This document shows positions 9,403 to 18,190 of a stretch of 64,000 nt of DNA, in pieces. The position numbers were made by a program, and so were the translations under genes. Source of the stretch: Candidatus Poribacteria bacterium (lineage in GTDB: Bacteria > Poribacteria > WGA-4E > WGA-3G). Below the pieces are notes generated by a model. It was not told the origin of the DNA, did no database searches, and saw nothing but the letters and a program-made list of their open reading frames with translations. Numbering within the stretch: the first letter of the stretch is position 1; each line of letters begins with the position of its first letter. The stretch spans positions 49,177-113,176 of the forward strand of contig JAJEET010000085.1 in assembly GCA_022820835.1 (NCBI GenBank). Reading direction: 5' to 3'.

Positions 9403-10032
9403 GTGAAGGAACGTATCTATTTTTGGGGCATCGTCTGTTTTCTGAGTTTCTCTGTGCCGTTCACAATAGCGGCGGCAGAGGAACAAGCGTTCCGAGATGA
9501 ATTGGAGACACGCCGTGACGGTGCGGAGGTCTCCTATAAGAGATACCGTCAGGATTTAGATAAGATCCTCAACCCGCGTGTATGGGATGCCGACCTCAGA
9601 TGGGTCCTGTTTCCACTCGCAGCTGCGGTGCTGGGGGTTATGGTTATCTTTTTTGTTCGGCAAATTCGGATGAACCTTATCAGCGAGGCACACGACGACG
9701 TAACAGAGGCGGAATTGGCGCGTGTGGATACCGAGAGAGTCGCACTCGCACACGCGGAGACCGCGGAGGCAGCGAGCGACTTTCGGGGCGCACTCCGCTA
9801 CCTCTACCTCTCAGCGATTTTGCATCTCCAAGAACGCGGCGTACTCCCTTACGATAAGAGTCTCACCAATCGTGAATACCTCCACCAAGCACAAAATGAC
9901 ACTGACCTGTACGCCGCACTCGGACCTGCAATAAAAGTTTTTGATGAGGTATGGTACGGATATAAACCGTGTGATGCGGAGACCATCGCAAATTACCGCA
10001 GCCTACTCCAAAAAGTCTATGCAAGGAACTGA
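9403..10032 (+). CDS. DUF4129 domain membrane protein
   Basis: The ORF track starts at 9337; I prefer GTG 9403, with AGAGG about 10 bp upstream, because it puts a signal or anchor peptide (YFWGIVCFLSFSVPFTIAAA) at the N-terminus. A transmembrane segment (LFPLAAAVLGVMVIFFV) precedes a soluble C-terminal domain with DFRGALRYLYLSAILHLQERG and LTNREYL, the DUF4129 pattern (a four-helix domain often found in transglutaminase-MoxR clusters). Its 3' end overlaps the next gene by 14 bp, indicating translational coupling to the DUF4350 protein. Confidence 0.75.
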   Translation: MKERIYFWGIVCFLSFSVPFTIAAAEEQAFRDELETRRDGAEVSYKRYRQDLDKILNPRVWDADLRWVLFPLAAAVLGVMVIFFVRQIRMNLISEAHDDVTEAELARVDTERVALAHAETAEAASDFRGALRYLYLSAILHLQERGVLPYDKSLTNREYLHQAQNDTDLYAALGPAIKVFDEVWYGYKPCDAETIANYRSLLQKVYARN

Positions 10033-11188
10033 AAATATCAGAATTTCACTGCCAAATACCACAACCCGAATAAGGCGAACCTCTATTTTCATGGCTATTT
10101 TAGTTACGTTTGCCTGTTTTCTGGTCTCGTGTGATGCGCCGCGGTATGGTCCTGTGCTTGATCAGATTTTGCGCAAACTAAAATTCCGGGTTGCAGAAAT
10201 AACGGCGGAATATCCTGCACGTTTGGATCGATACGATGTGTTGTTCTTGCACGCACTCAGCAAGTCGCCAACAGAGACGGAGATTCGAGACATCCAAGAT
10301 TTCGTCAACACCGGCGGCACCTTAATCGTGGCAGGGGACGATGAAACTTTAGCGGATTTGTACGTGGCATACGGTTTAGAACTACAGGAGTTGACGAAGC
10401 GGATGATTTTTTCACAACGCATGCCAGAGGAGGCACTCTTCCCAGAAAATCCGGTGGACGAAATTCGCGCTGCTACCGACATGGCGATTGAGCCTTTCGG
10501 ACGTGAAGCCGCAGTGCTTTTTGCGAGCGGTAACGATGCAGCGATCGTAACACTCCGGTCCGGCGAAGGACGCGCCTACTTCATCGCTTCCGACTATATG
10601 TTCACAAGAGATGGGTTACGCTATGGTGGCAACGCTGCGTTCCTCTACAATTTGATGTCAACGCTCCCACATAACGCACATATCGGTCTTGCCGAGAGAA
10701 GATACTACACGCGTGAAACGAAACCACCGGACCCATTTATGGCGCTCGTATTCCGAACACCGGGCGGTTTGGCGGCAGTCTATATTTGTCTTACACTATT
10801 TGTTTTTTTACTCTTACGTGGTCGGCGGTTCGGCAGACCGCTCGACGCACAGCAGAAAAACAGGCGTTTGAGTTCCGAATACGTCCACGCTATGACAGCT
10901 CTCTATCAGAAAGGAGACACACGCATGGATATCTTAAGACACATCCGAGAGAAATTCAAAACTGATCTCGCTACCCGATGGCGTGTTAATCCGAATGTGG
11001 ATACAGCTACCTTTTTAGAGGAGTTAACATCGCGCGGTGCTATTGATGAAGACAATCAACTCACAAATCTAATAACGGACTTGGAGGCACCAGCCAGTAT
11101 ATCGGAGGCGCGGTTGCGTGACCTTGCGCACCGTGTTGAAGCGTACCGTGACCTTGCAAAAATCGACCGACGTAAGTCGCTAAATTGA
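10019..11188 (+). CDS. DUF4350 domain lipoprotein/membrane protein
   Basis: About 389 residues from ATG 10019, chosen over the track start at 9941 because it gives a 14-bp overlap with the DUF4129 gene instead of 92 bp. A hydrophobic N-terminus ending in CFLVSCD looks like a lipobox. The following domain (DRYDVLFLHALS, FVNTGGTLIVAGDD) matches the DUF4350 alpha/beta fold resembling a GATase-like or ABC-accessory domain. A second membrane segment (VYICLTLFVFLLLRGRRFG) is followed by a helical cytosolic tail. DUF4350 proteins usually lie between DUF4129 and MoxR genes, as here. The molecular function is unknown. Confidence 0.72.
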   Translation: MQGTENIRISLPNTTTRIRRTSIFMAILVTFACFLVSCDAPRYGPVLDQILRKLKFRVAEITAEYPARLDRYDVLFLHALSKSPTETEIRDIQDFVNTGGTLIVAGDDETLADLYVAYGLELQELTKRMIFSQRMPEEALFPENPVDEIRAATDMAIEPFGREAAVLFASGNDAAIVTLRSGEGRAYFIASDYMFTRDGLRYGGNAAFLYNLMSTLPHNAHIGLAERRYYTRETKPPDPFMALVFRTPGGLAAVYICLTLFVFLLLRGRRFGRPLDAQQKNRRLSSEYVHAMTALYQKGDTRMDILRHIREKFKTDLATRWRVNPNVDTATFLEELTSRGAIDEDNQLTNLITDLEAPASISEARLRDLAHRVEAYRDLAKIDRRKSLN

Positions 11189-11236
11189 CACCTATAGTTT
11201 ACAATATAACCTCACCCTCACGAAAAGGCAGAATAC

Positions 11237-12190
11237 ATGAGCAATCTCGTTCAGACGACTTTTGAAAAAATGAAACAAGAGGCAGAGAAAGTTATTGTTG
11301 GGCAGACAGAACTTTTTGAACTCGTCGTTGTCAGTCTATTTTCAGGCGGACACGTCCTGCTCGAAGGTGTTCCCGGCACCGCGAAAACGCTCATTGCGAA
11401 AACCTTAGCGATGATCGTTTCTGGTCAATTCAGCCGTGTACAGTTTACCCCTGATCTAATGCCATCGGATATCGTCGGCACCAGTGTCTTCGATTTAGCT
11501 AAAAACCAATTCAACCTCAAGCGGGGTCCCGTTTTCACGAACGTACTCCTTGCTGACGAGATCAATCGCGCCCCCGCGAAGACACAATCCGCACTCTTGG
11601 AATGTATGGAAGAACGTCAGGTCAGTATTGATGGTGTCCGCTATGAGTTATCGCCTCCGTTTATGGTCATGGCAACCCAAAACCCGATTGAGTACGAAGG
11701 TACTTACCCACTCCCCGAGGCACAACTTGACCGCTTCCTATTTAAGTTGCGCGTCGATTACCCACTCCCAGAGGTAGAAACACAGATTCTGATGAATTAT
11801 CACCACGGGTTTAGTGCCACCCGCTTAGAGTCTGTCGGTATTGAAAGCGTCGTGGATAGTACCTTACTTCAGGCGTGTCAATCAGACATCCAAGCAGTCA
11901 CCGTAGAGGATTCGATTTTCAACTATATTGTCGGTTTAGCGACGGCATCCCGTAATTCCAATGAGTTGGTTTTAGGCGGCAGTCCACGCGCCTCAATATC
12001 GCTATTGTTGGCGAGCAAGACCTACGCTGCGCTTCAAGGACGCGACTACATTCTACCTGATGATGTCAAGTTCTTAGCACCGCACGTCTATCGTCACCGC
12101 ATCCTTCTGAAACCTGAAGCGGAAATTGAAGGGTTAGCACCGGACGATGTGATCGACCGACTGCTTGCAGAGGCGGAAATCCCGCGTTAG
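11237..12190 (+). CDS. MoxR-family AAA+ ATPase
   Basis: 317 residues, the standard length for MoxR ATPases, which act as chaperones assembling or activating partners with von Willebrand A domains. Walker A is GVPGTAKT (about residue 43), Walker B is [23 protein letters not shown], and sensor 1 is in [23 protein letters not shown], all diagnostic of the family. The arginine-containing [19 protein letters not shown] segment is the sensor 2 region. The DUF58 protein 8 bp downstream carries the vWA-like domain that MoxR proteins typically partner. The complex probably acts at the membrane with the DUF4129/DUF4350 products. Confidence 0.94.
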   Translation: MSNLVQTTFEKMKQEAEKVIVGQTELFELVVVSLFSGGHVLLEGVPGTAKTLIAKTLAMIVSGQFSRVQFTPDLMPSDIVGTSVFDLAKNQFNLKRGPVFTNVLLADEINRAPAKTQSALLECMEERQVSIDGVRYELSPPFMVMATQNPIEYEGTYPLPEAQLDRFLFKLRVDYPLPEVETQILMNYHHGFSATRLESVGIESVVDSTLLQACQSDIQAVTVEDSIFNYIVGLATASRNSNELVLGGSPRASISLLLASKTYAALQGRDYILPDDVKFLAPHVYRHRILLKPEAEIEGLAPDDVIDRLLAEAEIPR

Positions 12191-12198
12191 GTGAAAAC

Positions 12199-13554
12199 AT
12201 GCATCTCAGCAACCGTCTGCTCATCTTTCTGTTCCCGTTAGCCATCCCGATCTTGCTTTACAAGGTCGCTCCGTCCCTCTTGTTCATCGGCGGTGCTTAC
12301 TTGGTGCTGTTGGTCGTTGTCAGCGTGATGGATTATGTTACAAACCCTTTGTATAAAAGGGTTGAGGTGCGTCGAGAGATGAATTCAAAGTTCTCGTTAG
12401 GCGTGAATAACGTTGTGACGCTCCGCATTACCAACCGATCTCGGCATCCATTAAGAATTCGCTTGAAAGACGACTTCCCTGACGAATTTCTGTATGAAAC
12501 GGTGCTCCACGACTGTAGCGTTTCACCGATGCACGACGGACAGGTAAGTTATCGTCTGACCCCACTGCGACGCGGGATTTATCAGTTCGCGGATATCCAT
12601 CTACAATGCTGGGGTGTTTTAGGATTGATTGTTCGGCGGCGACAGTTTCCTGCTGCGGCAGAGATAAAGGTCTATCCGAATCTACAGGCAGTCCGACAAT
12701 ACGAGCTCTTAGTAAAACGCGGGATGCTCCACCAAATCGGGCTTAAGACTTCTCGGCAGTTCGGGGAAGGCACGGAGATGGAACGGCTGCGCGAGTATTC
12801 GCCGGACGACGATTTTCGGCGTATTGATTGGAACGCCACCGCACGTCAACGGAAACCGATTGTCCGAGAATTCGAGACCGAACGCAGCCAAGACATCGTC
12901 GTTATGTTGGATACCGGTAGGCTCATGGCATCGCCTATCCTTTTGGAAAGGTCTACACAGCACACAACTGAATCGTCAATACAGAAGGCGATGCAGAAAT
13001 TGGATTACGCTATCAACACCACACTTATGACTGCCTACGTTTCAATGCTCAAGGGGGATAAAGTCGGATTGATCGCCTTCGCTGATACCGTTCACCAATA
13101 CCTTGCACCGAAACCGGGTAAGAAGCAGTTTCTGACGATGTTAGAGACTATCTATGCTCTGCCGGTTCACTCGGTTGAACCCGACTTTGAGGCGGCGTTC
13201 AAATATCTGGCATCCAAACAGCGCAAGCGCGCCCTCATTATCCTCTTTACAGACATCTTAGACAGCGATTCCGCTGAAGGCATTGCTGCATACGTCTCCC
13301 AACTCTCCAGACATCACCTTGTTGTTTGTGTTACCTTGACGGATTCCGGGATTGTCGCGTTGGCGGATCAGAAGTCCACGGATTCCAAATCTGTCTATGA
13401 GAAGGCGATTGCGGAGCGGTTACTGCAGGAGAAACATGCGACGTTGGAGATTTTGCGTCGTCAAGCAGTCATCACGATTGACGTACCGGCGCATCAGTTG
13501 ACAATGGCGGTCGTGAATAAGTATCTCGAGCTTAAGGCGAAGTCGAGGATTTGA
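12199..13554 (+). CDS. DUF58 (vWA-like) membrane protein
   Basis: 451 residues. Two N-terminal hydrophobic segments precede a beta-rich region and then the DUF58 signature (FGEGTEMERLREYSPDDDFR, RIDWNATARQRKP). The following vWA fold begins with IVVMLDTGRLM, where a metal-binding MIDAS would be DxSxS; here it reads DTGRL, a variant also common in DUF58 proteins. It follows the MoxR gene by 8 bp and is the expected partner of that ATPase. The 3' end overlaps the convergent SpoIIM-like gene by 23 bp. Confidence 0.9.
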   Translation: MHLSNRLLIFLFPLAIPILLYKVAPSLLFIGGAYLVLLVVVSVMDYVTNPLYKRVEVRREMNSKFSLGVNNVVTLRITNRSRHPLRIRLKDDFPDEFLYETVLHDCSVSPMHDGQVSYRLTPLRRGIYQFADIHLQCWGVLGLIVRRRQFPAAAEIKVYPNLQAVRQYELLVKRGMLHQIGLKTSRQFGEGTEMERLREYSPDDDFRRIDWNATARQRKPIVREFETERSQDIVVMLDTGRLMASPILLERSTQHTTESSIQKAMQKLDYAINTTLMTAYVSMLKGDKVGLIAFADTVHQYLAPKPGKKQFLTMLETIYALPVHSVEPDFEAAFKYLASKQRKRALIILFTDILDSDSAEGIAAYVSQLSRHHLVVCVTLTDSGIVALADQKSTDSKSVYEKAIAERLLQEKHATLEILRRQAVITIDVPAHQLTMAVVNKYLELKAKSRI

Positions 13555-14539
13555 GACCTGATATAGTCGAACCGCGTTGTGCCGGGGATTCGGTATTGGC
13601 GTTCGGCTCCTTCAGCGCGAAGAGATAGGTGAACAGCAGGATCCCAGTTACGGCACCGAACCCGATTTTGACAGCGTTCGGCAGCTCGGAAGGCGAGACG
13701 AACCCTTCAATCGTCCCCGCGACGACGAGCAAGGCGACACAGCCGCCGAGCATCTGGATTGCGACTTTGGCAGCGTCGGTCAAAGCCCGTTTACGGGTAA
13801 AGTGTGACGGCGCAATAAGCGCGTATCCTAACTTCAGTCCGGCACCACCGGCGATGAATATTGTCGTCAGTTCGATGTAGCCGTGTGGCGATACAAACGA
13901 CCAGAGTGCCAACGAAACACCGTTGGCATGGCACAGACCGGCAATCGCACCGATGTGGATACCGTTGAACACTAAAATGTAGGCAGTACCGACCATGAAC
14001 ATGATACCCCATGCGAAGGCGAAGAAAGCGACTTTGATGTTGTTCGTCATCACGAAAGAAGCGAATAGGTTTCGCATTTCCGCTGAGGTGTCGTTCCATG
14101 CGCCGTCTTCTAACTTCTTGATATGCGATACGTACCGTTCCGGGATCAATTTTTCCGCCAATTCTGGGTTTGTCAGTCCGATCCAATACGATGCTGCGAA
14201 GGCAACGGCAAACATCAGGAACGATGCGCCGATGAAACTTAAGTTTTCTCGGAAGATTGTCGGGAACCCGGACAGAAAAAATTGTCGGAGTGTGCCGCGT
14301 TTGAATGGCGAAGTCTGGTAAACAGTCGCATGCGCGCGGGAGGCGAGTTCGTTGAGATAGGGAACACATCGGTCTTGCGGGAAATCGCGTCGCGCAACCG
14401 CTAAGTCCGATGTAACACGCCGATAGAGGTAACCGAGCCGATTCAGCTGCCCTGCATTCGCTTTCCGGGGGCGGTTGAGCAGTGCCTCAAGCTCGTTCCA
14501 TGCAGGCTGTTTTTTTTCGATGAATTCTGTCGATGTCAT
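13532..14539 (-). CDS. SpoIIM-family (stage II sporulation protein M-like) membrane protein
   Basis: 335 residues with a soluble N-terminus (WNELEALLNR, NRLGYLYRRVTSDLAVARR) and about five membrane segments. The FVMTNNIKVAFFAFAWGIMFMVGTAY and SPHGYIELTTIFIAGGAGLKLGYA blocks are typical of the SpoIIM/DUF95 family in non-sporulating bacteria, where it accompanies RDD, MoxR and DUF58 genes. It need not imply sporulation. It lies between the two plus-strand halves of the cluster, divergent from the RDD gene and convergent with DUF58. Confidence 0.87.
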   Translation of the reverse strand: MTSTEFIEKKQPAWNELEALLNRPRKANAGQLNRLGYLYRRVTSDLAVARRDFPQDRCVPYLNELASRAHATVYQTSPFKRGTLRQFFLSGFPTIFRENLSFIGASFLMFAVAFAASYWIGLTNPELAEKLIPERYVSHIKKLEDGAWNDTSAEMRNLFASFVMTNNIKVAFFAFAWGIMFMVGTAYILVFNGIHIGAIAGLCHANGVSLALWSFVSPHGYIELTTIFIAGGAGLKLGYALIAPSHFTRKRALTDAAKVAIQMLGGCVALLVVAGTIEGFVSPSELPNAVKIGFGAVTGILLFTYLFALKEPNANTESPAQRGSTISGLKSSTSP

Positions 14540-14549
14540 GACGATAAAT

Positions 14550-14581
14550 AGTTTTCAGTTTTCAGTTTTCAGTTTTCAGTT
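14550..14581. repeat. Heptanucleotide tandem repeat (AGTTTTC)4
   Basis: Four perfect copies of AGTTTTC plus a partial fifth lie in the divergent gap between the SpoIIM-like and RDD genes. They could vary in number by slippage. Whether they affect either promoter is unknown. Confidence 0.8.
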
Positions 14582-14598
14582 AATCTAAATGGTAGATT

Positions 14599-14627
14599 TT
14601 GCTATAACGCATGCATTGTGCTATAAT
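14599..14627 (+). promoter_or_regulatory. Promoter for the RDD operon
   Basis: TTGCTA (14599-14604), a 17-bp spacer and a perfect TATAAT (14622-14627) lie about 90 bp before the RDD-protein ATG; AAGGAG at about 14694-14699 supplies a Shine-Dalgarno. Confidence 0.6.
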
Positions 14628-14715
14628 CTGAATTGGCTTCTCCTTAGATAATTAAACTCCATTTTACATCAAAAAGCAAGTCTTTTAAGACAATAAGGAG
14701 ATCGGTACTCACATA

Positions 14716-15492
14716 ATGAACGAACAATTATCGATAGAAACACCGGAACAGATTGACATCAGTTTTCAGAAGGCAGGTATCGGGTCGCGCTTCTATGCTG
14801 CGCTCATTGATACTGGACTGCTCGTGCTCATCCTCTTTGTCGGATATTACGTCAACCTAAATTTCATCACGGAGCTTGGCGACACGCTCGGTAACTGGCT
14901 TGGTGCGATCGGTGGTATCCTTGTCTTTGCACTTTTCTGGGGCTATTATATGGTGTTTGAGGTCACCTCAAACGGTCAAACTCTCGGCAAACGTGCACTT
15001 GGTTTGCGGGTCATCAAAGACGGCGGCTATCCGATCGGTTTCGCGGATTCCGCGATCCGAAACCTCGTTCGCGTCGTTGATTTTCTGCCTTTCTTTTATG
15101 GTGCCGGTCTACTGACGATGCTGATAAACGGGAACTGGCAACGCTTAGGCGATTTAGCCGCTGGAACACTCGTCGTCAAAACGGAACGCACGAATCTGAA
15201 ACCTACTGGCGGAATTCCAAAAATGTACGGACCGGTTATCAATATTCCACGGGAAGAATTTAACTACGCCGGATGGATTCGACCTGAGCTGGTAACCGAG
15301 CCGGAAGTGGGTATCATCCGTGAATATCTGACCCGTCGCGGAACGCTTCCGAAACCCCGACGTTCTCAACTGGCACGCACCATTGCCAGTCCAATCGTTG
15401 AGAAGATGGGCGGCAGCAGTTCGATAAGTTATGATAGGTTTTTAGAAGAAGTCTACGCCCTGAAGACATCGGAGACAAACGCAAGTGGTTGA
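14716..15492 (+). CDS. RDD family membrane protein
   Basis: 258 residues. The N-terminal half holds the RDD domain: GSRFYAALIDTGLLVLILF (the R...D of the family name), a second hydrophobic helix, and SNGQTLGKRALGLRVIKDGG followed by RNLVRVVDFLPFFYGAGLL and RLGDLAAGTLVV. The C-terminal 90 residues are soluble and without recognised motifs. RDD proteins are small membrane proteins of disputed function that often accompany SpoIIM and MoxR genes. The stop overlaps the start of the next gene by 8 bp, so the two are translationally coupled. Confidence 0.9.
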   Translation: MNEQLSIETPEQIDISFQKAGIGSRFYAALIDTGLLVLILFVGYYVNLNFITELGDTLGNWLGAIGGILVFALFWGYYMVFEVTSNGQTLGKRALGLRVIKDGGYPIGFADSAIRNLVRVVDFLPFFYGAGLLTMLINGNWQRLGDLAAGTLVVKTERTNLKPTGGIPKMYGPVINIPREEFNYAGWIRPELVTEPEVGIIREYLTRRGTLPKPRRSQLARTIASPIVEKMGGSSSISYDRFLEEVYALKTSETNASG

Positions 15493-16459
15493 TGGCGTAG
15501 ATACACCGGTATCGAACAATTCATGGCAAACCGATGGTAGCGTCCCGAAACTACGGGCAATGGGGTTCGGAGAACTTCTGGACACCCTGTTTAGTCTGTA
15601 TCGCGCGCATTTCAAGGCATTCCTCGGAATAGCGACCCTCTATTTCACCGCCATGCTGATTGGGGGTACAATCTCTTTTTTTGATGACTCGATTGGAAGA
15701 GACACGAGGGTGGTTCTCTGGATCGTTACCATGAGTGTCCTTTCCTGTGTCTCCGTTTTTGTGGTTAGCGCACTTGTATTTGCTAGCGTCCAAGCCTATT
15801 TAGACGGGAAGATCAAAACCGGAACCGTGTTGAGACAAGCGAGACGGCAATTTTTCCGATGCCTTATCAGTTTTATTGTCTTTGGACTCATCATATTTGT
15901 CTTGACGTTTCTCATTCTTCTTGTCTTTGTTGGACTCTCTCGTTCCTTTGTGTCAAGCTCAATTGTTGTAAGGGGTGTAGTATTCAGTATTTTCGTGATG
16001 ATAATACTTTCTGCTGCATCATCTTTTGTAGCTTATTGGTGTTTCTACATATCGACGATCTCTGTGGAGCAAACAACAGCTCCACCGGCATTGGGACGCA
16101 GCGATGAATTGATCCGTGACAAATGGTGGCGGATCAACGGCGTTATGCTCGCAATCCTTTTGTTACAGTTCAGTGTCGGTTTTATATTCCGGTTTACTTT
16201 TGGCATTCTCTTAGAGTTAACCAAACTCGCTGACATAAACGAGTTTGTAGCGACAATTCAATGGGGTGCCTTTTTTCAGCTTCCGAGGAACGTAGCCGAA
16301 TTCCATCTCGTGACCGCGCTGATGTACCTTATCAACTCGGGTATTGATGCATTGACACTGCCGATCTGGGTTATCGGTTGCACACTCCTCTACTTCGATC
16401 AACGGATTCGGAGGGAGGGATTCGATATCGAAGTGATGGCAACCCGTCGAGGAGAATAA
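15485..16459 (+). CDS. Polytopic membrane protein, paralogue 3 of 4
   Basis: 324 residues starting with GTG inside the end of the RDD gene. It shares with paralogues 1 and 2 the GFGELLDTLFSLYRAHFKAFLGIATLY block, the APPALGRSDELIRDKWWRINGVMLAI segment and the C-terminal LLYFDQRIRREGFDIEVMA signature. About six to seven membrane helices. Function unknown; no catalytic residues are evident. Its coupling to the RDD gene ties this paralogue family to the MoxR/RDD/SpoIIM module. Confidence 0.75.
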   Translation: MVDGVDTPVSNNSWQTDGSVPKLRAMGFGELLDTLFSLYRAHFKAFLGIATLYFTAMLIGGTISFFDDSIGRDTRVVLWIVTMSVLSCVSVFVVSALVFASVQAYLDGKIKTGTVLRQARRQFFRCLISFIVFGLIIFVLTFLILLVFVGLSRSFVSSSIVVRGVVFSIFVMIILSAASSFVAYWCFYISTISVEQTTAPPALGRSDELIRDKWWRINGVMLAILLLQFSVGFIFRFTFGILLELTKLADINEFVATIQWGAFFQLPRNVAEFHLVTALMYLINSGIDALTLPIWVIGCTLLYFDQRIRREGFDIEVMATRRGE

Positions 16460-16462
16460 CAC

Positions 16463-17437
16463 ATGCGACTTATTTCAGCAATATTCCGATATTACCGAGA
16501 AAACTTCTATCTGTTTTGGCGCATCATGCTGCCGGTTATCTTTCTCGGTTTTCTCCTTGATATCGCGATACTTTACGGTCTTTACCACAACGTCACAAAT
16601 ACGTTATGGACTGTTAGCACATCAAGCGGGTTTTCTGTAACGAGGTTTTTTGAAACAGACCCAAGTTCGGAACCCATTTTTACGTTTTCCGCTACGTATT
16701 CCTCTCCTGTCTCTTTATTTTTATGGTTTGCGATGTGTCCGCTGGCGCTTGCAGTATTTCAAATCCGTCGTGGGATGAATGTCAGTTCGCGAAGTGTCTG
16801 GCGGCAGACGCTCCGCAGGATCCGTTCTATTTTGGTGGCAGCTCTCTTGTTGCTGGTTCGAGGTGCTATGGTGTTAGTGCCTTTGCTCCTTATTTTTTTC
16901 GCACTTGCCTCGTTTCCAGCAGTGCTAATAGTGCCTGCCTTGATAGCTTTTTGTATTATAGTTTACTTTTCAGTGAGGTGGAGTCTTTACAACCAGTGCA
17001 TCATTATTGAGGGGCTCACAGCAAAAGCAGCGTTCCGCAGAAGTAGTGAATTGGTTCGGGGGAGATGGTGGGCGTTTTTTGGTAGGTACCTGCTGCTTAT
17101 CTGGGTATCCGGTGTGCTTACCGGTTTGGTATTCGCGATAACGTTGATGCTACTCTCTATTGCGAACTCCGAATTCATACCAATTCGAGAGGCATTGCTG
17201 TCTGAACGATTCATTATGCTTTTTTTCGGTGTTGATATAACGTTTACCTTTAATGGTAGAGAGTTCATTTTTGGTGGTGTAGCCGCAACCTTAGACGGTG
17301 CCCCCAGTTTTCGGACGATCGGTGTGATTCTTGTGGTAAAGACGCTTCTATGTGCAGCTTTTGAACCCATCTGGGCACTTCTGACAACACATCTCTATCT
17401 GCAGCGAACGGGTGAATCGGATCTTGTAAGTGAATAA
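16463..17437 (+). CDS. Polytopic membrane protein, divergent paralogue 4
   Basis: 324 residues, 3 bp after paralogue 3. It has the same organisation: an N-terminal FRYYRENFYLFWRIMLPVIFLG block, a central AAFRRSSELVRGRWWAFFGRYL segment equivalent to the ALRRSxELVKGTWWR motif, and a C-terminal helix ending in LYLQRTGESDLVSE. The YFDxRIRxE(A/G)FDIE tail of the other three is replaced. About six membrane segments. It is the last gene of the rightward operon; the convergent AAC(3)-like gene ends 6 bp later. Confidence 0.7.
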   Translation: MRLISAIFRYYRENFYLFWRIMLPVIFLGFLLDIAILYGLYHNVTNTLWTVSTSSGFSVTRFFETDPSSEPIFTFSATYSSPVSLFLWFAMCPLALAVFQIRRGMNVSSRSVWRQTLRRIRSILVAALLLLVRGAMVLVPLLLIFFALASFPAVLIVPALIAFCIIVYFSVRWSLYNQCIIIEGLTAKAAFRRSSELVRGRWWAFFGRYLLLIWVSGVLTGLVFAITLMLLSIANSEFIPIREALLSERFIMLFFGVDITFTFNGREFIFGGVAATLDGAPSFRTIGVILVVKTLLCAAFEPIWALLTTHLYLQRTGESDLVSE

Positions 17438-17442
17438 ACTGC

Positions 17443-18174
17443 TCATCCGACATAAGGTCCAGGATTATGTTCCACCTCTCTGAGAAGCGTATTGACATAC
17501 GTTTTGATGTGGAACAATCGGCAATCTGAATCTCCTACCCGACCCTGCTTCAATTTAGCAAGTCCCTCCCAAAACGCACCAAGTTCTGGACGTTTTAATC
17601 CGATAAACGTTGCGTCTGCATCGTTCGTGAGGCGTTTGTTCCAATGGATAACCTCAACGAGATGGATATAGGTTGAAGTATCGTAATCGACACCAATCAT
17701 GAGAAGTTTGGCGTTCGCCTTGTAGGCGCGGAACATCGGTGAATGCGTGCCGTAAGTCTTACCCCACGGGTGGAGGTCCCAGGGCGATTGATAGCCTTCG
17801 CGTCGGAGGTGATCTGCTACAAACGCCTCTGCGTTTCTCCCGCGCGCAGCAACGGCGTGTGAATAGTGGTCGGAGCGATAAGTCCCCGGCATCTGCCGAA
17901 AAAACTCTGTCAGCCATCCGACTGTGGACGGGGTTTTGTCAATATCCCACGAAGCGACGCGTTCTTCCCGACTCGGTAGGAGACTGAAGGTCGGCATCAG
18001 GATCAGCCCGTCCTGACCGACGGTTTCTTCTAATGCAGAGATCACCGTGTCTGCGCCATCTTCAATGGGACCCAGACTCTTAAAAGATGAATGGATGAAG
18101 AGGGTATCCCCTTTTTCGATACCGAGATCGGTAAAGTCTTGAATGAGTTTCTCACATGTGTAAGGCGTTTTCAT
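17443..18174 (-). CDS. AAC(3)-fold N-acetyltransferase
   Basis: 243 residues, matching the aminoglycoside 3-N-acetyltransferase family, which transfers acetyl from acetyl-CoA to an amine. Visible signatures are FIHSSFKSLGPIEDGADTVISAL at the N-terminus, DGLILMPTFS, the TPSTVGWLTEFFR and YRSDHYSHAVAARG blocks, and SPWDLHPWGKTYG. The His in YSHAVAARG corresponds to the conserved catalytic region. Environmental members often act on unknown small molecules, so antibiotic resistance should not be assumed. It lies 16 bp after the nucleotidyltransferase-like gene and is likely co-transcribed with it. Confidence 0.83.
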   Translation of the reverse strand: MKTPYTCEKLIQDFTDLGIEKGDTLFIHSSFKSLGPIEDGADTVISALEETVGQDGLILMPTFSLLPSREERVASWDIDKTPSTVGWLTEFFRQMPGTYRSDHYSHAVAARGRNAEAFVADHLRREGYQSPWDLHPWGKTYGTHSPMFRAYKANAKLLMIGVDYDTSTYIHLVEVIHWNKRLTNDADATFIGLKRPELGAFWEGLAKLKQGRVGDSDCRLFHIKTYVNTLLREVEHNPGPYVG

Positions 18175-18190
18175 TTAAAATCGTTTTCTA

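Noticed and set aside
13532-14539. Evidence for sporulation
   Set aside because: SpoIIM-family proteins are widespread in non-sporulating bacteria, usually with MoxR/RDD genes as here.
17443-18174. Acquired antibiotic resistance gene
   Set aside because: The AAC(3) fold is common in environmental genomes with unknown substrates; no mobile or resistance context is present.
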